From NCBI GenBank assembly GCA_938003565.1, contig CALKYB010000249.1, forward strand, positions 1 to 17,644: a stretch of DNA of 17,644 bases, in the 5' to 3' direction. A program made the position numbers and the translations under genes. This DNA comes from an uncultured bacterium (lineage in GTDB: Bacteria; Bdellovibrionota_C; UBA2361; SZUA-149; CALKYB01). Within the stretch, counting starts at the first letter, position 1. Each line of letters opens with the position of its first letter. This document shows, piece after piece, positions 13,999-17,644 of the stretch. Below the pieces are notes generated by a model. The model was not told where the DNA came from. It made no database searches and saw nothing but the letters and a program-made list of their open reading frames with translations.

Positions 13999-14043
13999 CT
14001 TCTCGGTAAAATTTATTGCAAAGATAAAAACTCTACCGAGAAG
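13999..14043. repeat. Perfect 10-bp inverted repeat with 25-nt spacer
   Basis: CTTCTCGGTA (13999-14008) and TACCGAGAAG (14034-14043) are exact complements. The spacer is AT-rich and there is no U-run on either side. It lies about 170 nt upstream of the 85-aa gene, between that gene and the structured RNA terminator. Confidence 0.5.
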
Positions 14044-14159
14044 ATAAGAATTATTTCTACTCAAAAAAGAAATTAGGAAATTTCAGTATATTCTAAATTG
14101 GGGCAGTTCGAAAATCTAGAGGAAATATTTGGAGCTAAAAACCACGATCAAAGACTAGG

Positions 14160-14204
14160 AAAAAACTAGTAGTGGGCCAGGTGACTAATCCTGGCACCAC
14201 TACT
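14160..14204 (-). terminator. Strong intrinsic terminator, minus strand
   Basis: On the minus strand AGTAGTGGTGCCAGG (14190-14204) pairs with CCTGGCCCACTACT (14168-14181): 14 base pairs with one bulged base and an eight-base loop. Six U residues (14160-14165) start two nt after the stem. This is the clearest terminator of the window, yet no ordinary gene reads into it, which supports an RNA transcribed from upstream. Confidence 0.75.
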
Positions 14205-14365
14205 TGAGGACTCTTGCGGGCCGGAGGTCAGCACGATCCATCCAGCCCGGATAGCCGCAGTGAGGAGAAGGCCTTGAGACTGTCTCTCATTTGCTTCTAG
14301 TTCACCGCATTTGAGCTCTTTTTAGAGAGCTTTCTCATTGTAATATTAAACCCTTACTCCAAAGG
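14160..14365 (-). ncRNA. Candidate structured RNA or leader, minus strand
   Basis: A minus-strand unit of about 200 nt. TATAGT (14372-14377) with TTGATT 15 nt upstream (14393-14398) is a possible promoter. The RNA would then contain an AGCTCT/AGAGCT hairpin (14314-14331), a GC-rich stem CTCACTGCGG paired with CCGCAAGAG (about 14211-14263) enclosing CCGG/CCGG, and the strong terminator at 14160-14204. One frame starts at ATG 14338 (MRKLSKKSSNAVN, TAG), and continues in phase from ATG 14290 for 20 aa. Another frame is open for 51 codons without a start (14166-14321). It matches no RNA family I can recall. It may be a small RNA, an attenuator or the decayed end of a gene. Confidence 0.4.
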
Positions 14366-14442
14366 AAATAAACTATATTAAAATAGTCGCTAAATCAAAT
14401 ATTAGGCTAGATTAAAGCCTGATTTGTTACTTGGGATTATCC

Positions 14443-14480
14443 AGTCAATTTTTGCAAAGCATTGCAGAAATTTGACTTTT
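14443..14480 (+). terminator. Bulged 14-bp hairpin, terminator-like
   Basis: AGTCAA (14443-14448) pairs with TTGACT (14472-14477); inside it an 8-bp stem ending TGCA/TGCA closes a six-base loop, with one bulge and one wobble. Four T residues (14477-14480) follow, too few for a strong terminator. It could equally be an RNA structure or a protein site. Confidence 0.3.
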
Positions 14481-14623
14481 GAGTATTTGTTACGTATTCA
14501 CTAGGAAATTGTGTTTTTGTGTAGAAAAAGCTGTAGCTTTGCTCATAGAGTATTTCTCTTCAAGCCTCAAAAGATCATCTTAGAATAGACATTGGTAGTT
14601 GAACTTAACTGCTCCCTTGTCTT

Positions 14624-14650
14624 TTCAAATTCTGGCCACCAGAATTTGAA
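14624..14650. repeat. Perfect 12-bp hairpin with 3-nt loop
   Basis: TTCAAATTCTGG (14624-14635) and CCAGAATTTGAA (14639-14650) are exact complements with CCA between. There is no U-run after it on either strand, so a protein-binding palindrome or an RNA stem in the leader of the next gene is more likely than a terminator. It lies about 155 nt before that gene's start. Confidence 0.55.
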
Positions 14651-14803
14651 TTCACTCGATCTTTAATACTTAGTCTTCCCAATCTAGTTTCCTCGATTTG
14701 AATCACTCTCTGGGCTCAGCTGCAAAAGTGAAATGTTTTTGCTTTTGGTTTTAATGGTTGGGTTCACCTCATTTGACATTCCCTATGGGAAGGAGAAATT
14801 AAG

Positions 14804-16120
14804 TTGAAACACAACATAATAAGTATTGTGGGATTCTTCGGACTTGCCGCTTCTGGCGCCAGTATCGCGAATGATATTTGTGGAACCGGAGACGGTAACT
14901 GTCGAGTAATATCCTCGGGACATTACTCGACATCGTTAGGTGCGGAGCCAATACCTGGGCATTACTGGATGGGCAGTCAGAATAACCAGATCTCGATTTA
15001 TTTTCGCGATCAAAGCGGTGCGGTCTATCCGGTGGATAACAACCCATCGTCGGTATCTCTTAGCGGACAGCAGGTTGTGTCTGAGGCGAGCAACACCGTT
15101 CTCAATCAGTGGTCTATTAATAATGGTGGGCAACGGACGAGTATCGTCTATAATGTCAGGAACCAGGTGTGGGTTCCATTGTCGCAACTTGAACAGGCGC
15201 CGGGTTTTGCGCTGGTGGAGTATGCTGAACAACAGTTTGTCGGCTACGGTAAGGCTGCCAACCCTGCTATCAGCGGTGTTTTGGTCGGTGATAATGTCAT
15301 TCTTGCGTCGACCCTCGCGAACCCCACCTCGCTGAACTTCTTCGAGGTTCCGAATCCATTCGAAATTTCGGAAGGTCAGCAGGTGAGAAACAGTATTCAG
15401 GACATGGCGTCGCCACAATACCGTGCCGACAATATGAATACCTATGCTCTCACCCGTGACTCAAACGGTACACGGGCAATACACCGTTACCGCTACCCTG
15501 CTGGTAATCCCAGCGGTGGACAGTGGGGCACCCTAACCGAACTAACGGACGGCAATTTGTATAATCTTAACGTAGTAGGGACCGATGCCGGCGATGTTGT
15601 TTCTGTTTTCAACGGTAGTACTGGTAAAACAACATTTATCAACTCCGGCGGAGAAAAGACTGATGCCGATTGCCAGGTTGAAGGAAACATGACCCGCTAC
15701 GGAGCAAGTTGCCGATTTAGCCAGAATGGTCGCACAAATATCACGTTCGTCCCGTTTCCGGTGACAGGCGGTTTGCGAGTAACTGACACGGGTGAAAATG
15801 AAACTTACCCAATCTCGGTTGGCGGCGATCAGTTATTGTTTGCCAGTGGTCAATTAATGAGTGCCAGCACTTTGGCCGGTAACGCATCTGGCTTGGGTTC
15901 ATTCAACCCCTTTCCTGCGGATGCTGTACCACCGGCGAATGAAACTGACACCGACCCTTCGGGCAATGATAACGAGACAACGGCGAGTGGTAGCTTAGTA
16001 ACAGGTCATGGCCCTTTTGGTTGCTCAATTGCTGGGAAGTCTGGTCCGATGGATCCGTTGCTACCATTGTTAGCAATGTTCGCAATGGCGGGCCTGTGGT
16101 TCCGACGTTCATATAACTAG
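14804..16120 (+). CDS. Secreted protein with Cys-containing C-terminal sorting signal
   Basis: A 438-aa exported protein of unknown function. A signal peptide covers about 1-22 (cut near SIAN). The body (about 25-375) is rich in Gly, Asn, Thr and Val with alternating beta-strand patterns, suggesting a beta-propeller or sandwich; cysteines 26 and 33 are close together. Then comes an acidic, Asn/Thr-rich linker (ETDTDPSGNDNETT), Cys in PFGCSIAGKSGPMD, a hydrophobic helix (PLLPLLAMFAMAGLWF) and RRSYN. That Cys-helix-Arg tail is the pattern of MYXO-CTERM/JDVT-CTERM-like sorting signals, where a protease trims and anchors the protein at the surface; the exact class is uncertain. The start is TTG with AGGAG 8 nt before it. 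GC is higher than in core genes. It is convergent with a protein of similar layout. Confidence 0.75.
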   Translation: MKHNIISIVGFFGLAASGASIANDICGTGDGNCRVISSGHYSTSLGAEPIPGHYWMGSQNNQISIYFRDQSGAVYPVDNNPSSVSLSGQQVVSEASNTVLNQWSINNGGQRTSIVYNVRNQVWVPLSQLEQAPGFALVEYAEQQFVGYGKAANPAISGVLVGDNVILASTLANPTSLNFFEVPNPFEISEGQQVRNSIQDMASPQYRADNMNTYALTRDSNGTRAIHRYRYPAGNPSGGQWGTLTELTDGNLYNLNVVGTDAGDVVSVFNGSTGKTTFINSGGEKTDADCQVEGNMTRYGASCRFSQNGRTNITFVPFPVTGGLRVTDTGENETYPISVGGDQLLFASGQLMSASTLAGNASGLGSFNPFPADAVPPANETDTDPSGNDNETTASGSLVTGHGPFGCSIAGKSGPMDPLLPLLAMFAMAGLWFRRSYN

Positions 16121-16132
16121 CCGGCGGCACTT

Positions 16133-16160
16133 GGGGCAACTCCGGTTGCCCCCTTCATTC
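16133..16160 (+). terminator. Intrinsic terminator just after the sorting-signal gene
   Basis: GGGGCAAC (16133-16140), a four-base loop TCCG, and GTTGCCCC (16145-16152) form a perfect 8-bp stem 12 nt after the stop codon. The tail CTTCATTCT is only moderately T-rich. Confidence 0.6.
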
Positions 16161-16256
16161 TGCTAGTCGCGTTAGCGACTTAGTGGTTAAAGGGATGAAA
16201 GTGGTTTTTAGAACCTTAGTTCCCACAGTACTACAACAGTAGTGCTCAGTGATTCT

Positions 16257-16286
16257 GGGAGGACTTTGTTCCTCCCTGCCTTTTTT
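16257..16286 (+). terminator. Second intrinsic terminator, plus strand
   Basis: GGGAGGA (16257-16263) pairs perfectly with TCCTCCC (16270-16276) across a six-base loop; TTTTTT follows at 16281-16286. It backs up the first terminator and would insulate the convergent gene. Confidence 0.7.
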
Positions 16287-16460
16287 CAATTGTTTTAGAC
16301 TTTTGCAGCTAGCTCTTTCTTAACAACTTAGTTTTATAGCTTCGGCCAAAATATCTTAGGTAAAAAAATTCTAGTCTATAGACCTTGCTTCGATATTACT
16401 AAGGTCTCTTATTAAAATACTTATAGTCTTAAATTTAGCTAGCTACAGCAGTTAGAAAAC

Positions 16461-16512
16461 AAAAAAATCCTAACGAGGACTCGCGAGATCGCATTGCTGC
16501 GATCCCGGAGTC
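16461..16512 (-). terminator. Intrinsic terminator of the right-hand sorting-signal gene
   Basis: On the minus strand GATCGCA (16498-16504) and TGCGATC (16487-16493) form a perfect 7-bp stem closed by a GCAA tetraloop. GACTC/GAGTC (16508-16512 with 16478-16482) extends it across an internal loop. Seven U residues (16461-16467) follow after about ten nt. Confidence 0.65.
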
Positions 16513-16526
16513 TCCGAGGGTAGGGC

Positions 16527-17644
16527 TTAGATCGCCCAACGGCGACGAAGTAACACCAGAAATGACAATAAAAACGCAGTGAAAGTGCCACCACCGGAGC
16601 CAGCATCGTCAGCATTATCTGACACGTCCGTATCATTCGATACTTCCGTATCATCAAGGACCGTTGAAGTGTCATCAGTTGATACTACGTTACCGTAAGA
16701 CGGACTTCCCTCAATTGTCAGGTGACCGTTAGGCGCCCCGAAAGTTGCGACGATGCTGAAGAAGTTACTACCAGTCGCTAGGCGACTATCTTCAGCGGCG
16801 GTTTGATAGTTTATTACCGAGACCGCCTTAGCATCCGAAGATTGAGCATAAATAATACCTCGTGCAGGGTCTTTAATCGCCCAGTTCCCGTTTATCGCAA
16901 CTATTGAGGGATGGCCTTCATGGAATTCTGGGTCAGTAAACAACATGTACCGTCCATTGATTCCCGCGTTGATTATCGGGATGTCAGTCATGCTTTGCAG
17001 AGTTCCCGGCAATGTAAGAAACTGTCGGTCAGACACCTGGGGCAGACGAATCGAGTGAAACTCCCCACTTTCTTTAACCAGAACTGTGCCGTAACTGCTT
17101 GGTTGGCAACTGAATGGCACTGGCTCGCTTTCATTGTGAAATCCACCAACCCACTTGTTTTCCGTCGCCTCAGAAATTTCAAAGAGGTTCAGGGAAGGAA
17201 ATGGAGGGGTGTTTATTTCAGCAAAAACTGTTGACTTGGAAGTTCCAGCTTCTGTAGTTAAACAGAGATTCTTCACCCGGTCCGAGGTGACGGGCAATTC
17301 ACGGAGTGTCGGAAAACGCTTAATCGTGAAGTTGCTAGAAAAGATTCCACCGATGCGAAGCAGTTCGCCACCATAGTTATTGGAGGCGTAAATGACTTCC
17401 CCATTGCCAACGGCCAGAACAGTGCCGCCAATCGAATTCCCGCCCAGCATGTTACCGATAGCAGCTTCAACTTTTCGCCAGTCTTTGCAAAGACTGTCGA
17501 TGTATCTGCAAATTTCTCGATCACCGTAGCCTGTTGCGTAGTATCCCATCTCCAGGGATGACTTTAGGAGCTCATAGCTGAACAAATCCGCTGAGAGTCC
17601 CAGGTCTTGAGAGGCAAGAGGTTGTCCGTCGGTGTTTGTGTGCC
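16527..17644 (-). CDS. Secreted protein with GlyGly-CTERM-like sorting signal (5' end beyond window)
   Basis: The visible 371 residues are the C-terminal part of a larger protein: the frame stays open to the right edge (…ASQDLGLSADLFSYELL), so the TTG at 17583-17585 is not the start. The body has Gly-rich beta-strand patterns (TVLAVGNGEVIYASNNYGG, INAGINGRYMLFTDPEF) that suggest a beta-propeller or similar repeat fold. The last 50 residues are an Asp/Ser/Thr linker (VSTDDTSTVLDDTEVSNDTD), then GSGGG, a helix (TFTAFLLSFLVLL) and RRRWAI. That is the GlyGly-CTERM architecture, recognised by rhombosortase in type II secretion bacteria; the sortase is not in view. No function can be given. Base composition is about half GC, unlike the core genes to the left. 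It is convergent with the 438-aa protein. Confidence 0.75.
   Translation of the reverse strand, partial: HTNTDGQPLASQDLGLSADLFSYELLKSSLEMGYYATGYGDREICRYIDSLCKDWRKVEAAIGNMLGGNSIGGTVLAVGNGEVIYASNNYGGELLRIGGIFSSNFTIKRFPTLRELPVTSDRVKNLCLTTEAGTSKSTVFAEINTPPFPSLNLFEISEATENKWVGGFHNESEPVPFSCQPSSYGTVLVKESGEFHSIRLPQVSDRQFLTLPGTLQSMTDIPIINAGINGRYMLFTDPEFHEGHPSIVAINGNWAIKDPARGIIYAQSSDAKAVSVINYQTAAEDSRLATGSNFFSIVATFGAPNGHLTIEGSPSYGNVVSTDDTSTVLDDTEVSNDTDVSDNADDAGSGGGTFTAFLLSFLVLLRRRWAI

Larger units (their letters stand above)
13833..14803. other. Hairpin-rich 970-nt intergenic region
   Basis: No ordinary gene is seen here. It contains a 10-bp inverted repeat (13999-14043), a probable minus-strand structured RNA with strong terminator (14160-14365), an imperfect stem CAAAT/ATTTG plus AGGCT/AGCCT (about 14395-14426), a 14-bp bulged hairpin (14443-14480), a 12-bp perfect hairpin (14624-14650), and a small TTCCC-TAT-GGGAA stem (14779-14791) touching the Shine-Dalgarno of the next gene. 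Base composition shifts from AT-rich to GC-rich within 14165-14280 and back. Confidence 0.5.
16121..16526. other. Convergent intergenic region with three terminators
   Basis: Besides the three terminators listed separately, it has two small hairpins: AGTCGC-GTTA-GCGACT (16165-16180) and ACTAC-AACA-GTAGT (about 16230-16243), and a 7-bp inverted repeat AGACCTT/AAGGTCT (16380-16407). The stretch 16288-16440 is AT-rich and holds no gene I can see. Confidence 0.5.

Noticed and set aside
14228..14338. TAG read through as an amino acid in the frame MRKLSKKSSNAVN-TAG-KQMRDSL.
   Set aside because: TAG is used as a normal stop by manA, HiPIP and other genes in the window, so recoding is not supported.
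14936..15418. A 160-codon open frame antisense to the 438-aa protein gene.
   Set aside because: Its translation is low in coding character, and the sense frame has a signal peptide, Shine-Dalgarno and sorting tail.
16165..16245. Integron attC-like recombination sites among the hairpins after the 438-aa gene.
   Set aside because: No RYYYAAC/GTTRRRY core pair was found and no integrase or cassette array is present.
1..17644. CRISPR arrays, tRNA or rRNA genes, insertion sequences, prophage genes.
   Set aside because: No regularly spaced direct repeats, cloverleaf sequences, transposase or integrase motifs were seen.

Overview
The window looks like chromosomal DNA of a Gram-negative, probably proteobacterium-like heterotroph of moderate to low GC (hand counts of two 60-base lines in core genes gave 22-23 G+C). 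The Gram-negative call rests on a TonB-dependent outer-membrane receptor with its own ExbB/ExbD, a lipobox lipoprotein, a Tat-type HiPIP precursor and secreted enzymes. Nothing fixes the taxon. There is no rRNA, tRNA, transposase, integrase or CRISPR array. TTG starts are common.

Layout. (1) 1-3053, minus strand: a FecA-like TonB-dependent receptor, then exbB, then the start of exbD running off the left edge; an uptake operon with a promoter at 3130-3156 that carries a 10-bp direct repeat. (2) 3054-3877: a long intergenic stretch holding what looks like a complete small transcription unit on the minus strand (-10 box, 5' hairpin, SD, 26-codon hydrophobic peptide, terminator), plus the promoter of the next gene. 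(3) 3878-6814, plus strand: a BY-type tyrosine kinase of the CpsD/CapB class, a TPR-like lipoprotein and a class I mannose-6-phosphate isomerase; a kinase and a mannose-supply enzyme together suggest surface-polysaccharide work. (4) 6807-10143, minus strand: a HiPIP electron carrier overlapping manA tail to tail, then a separate pair made of a large membrane-anchored protein of unknown function and a TraB/GumN/TIKI-like secreted protein, 7 nt apart. (5) 10144-11576: AT-rich DNA with inverted repeats, a candidate small membrane ORF and an unrecognised two-helix membrane protein. (6) 11891-13375: a secreted GH5 endoglucanase with two tandem 21-residue Cys-bounded modules. (7) 13376-14803: an 85-aa orphan protein and a hairpin-rich region with a probable minus-strand structured RNA ending at a strong terminator. 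(8) 14804-17644: two convergent secreted proteins, each ending in an acidic linker, a hydrophobic helix and a basic tail (C-terminal sorting signals of different types), in DNA nearer 50% GC, separated by three terminators; the right-hand one is cut by the window edge.

The strongest candidates for something undescribed are the small hydrophobic peptide unit at 3230-3413, the structured RNA at about 14160-14365, and the GC-shifted pair of sorting-signal proteins. Each is a reading of sequence alone and needs comparative or expression data.
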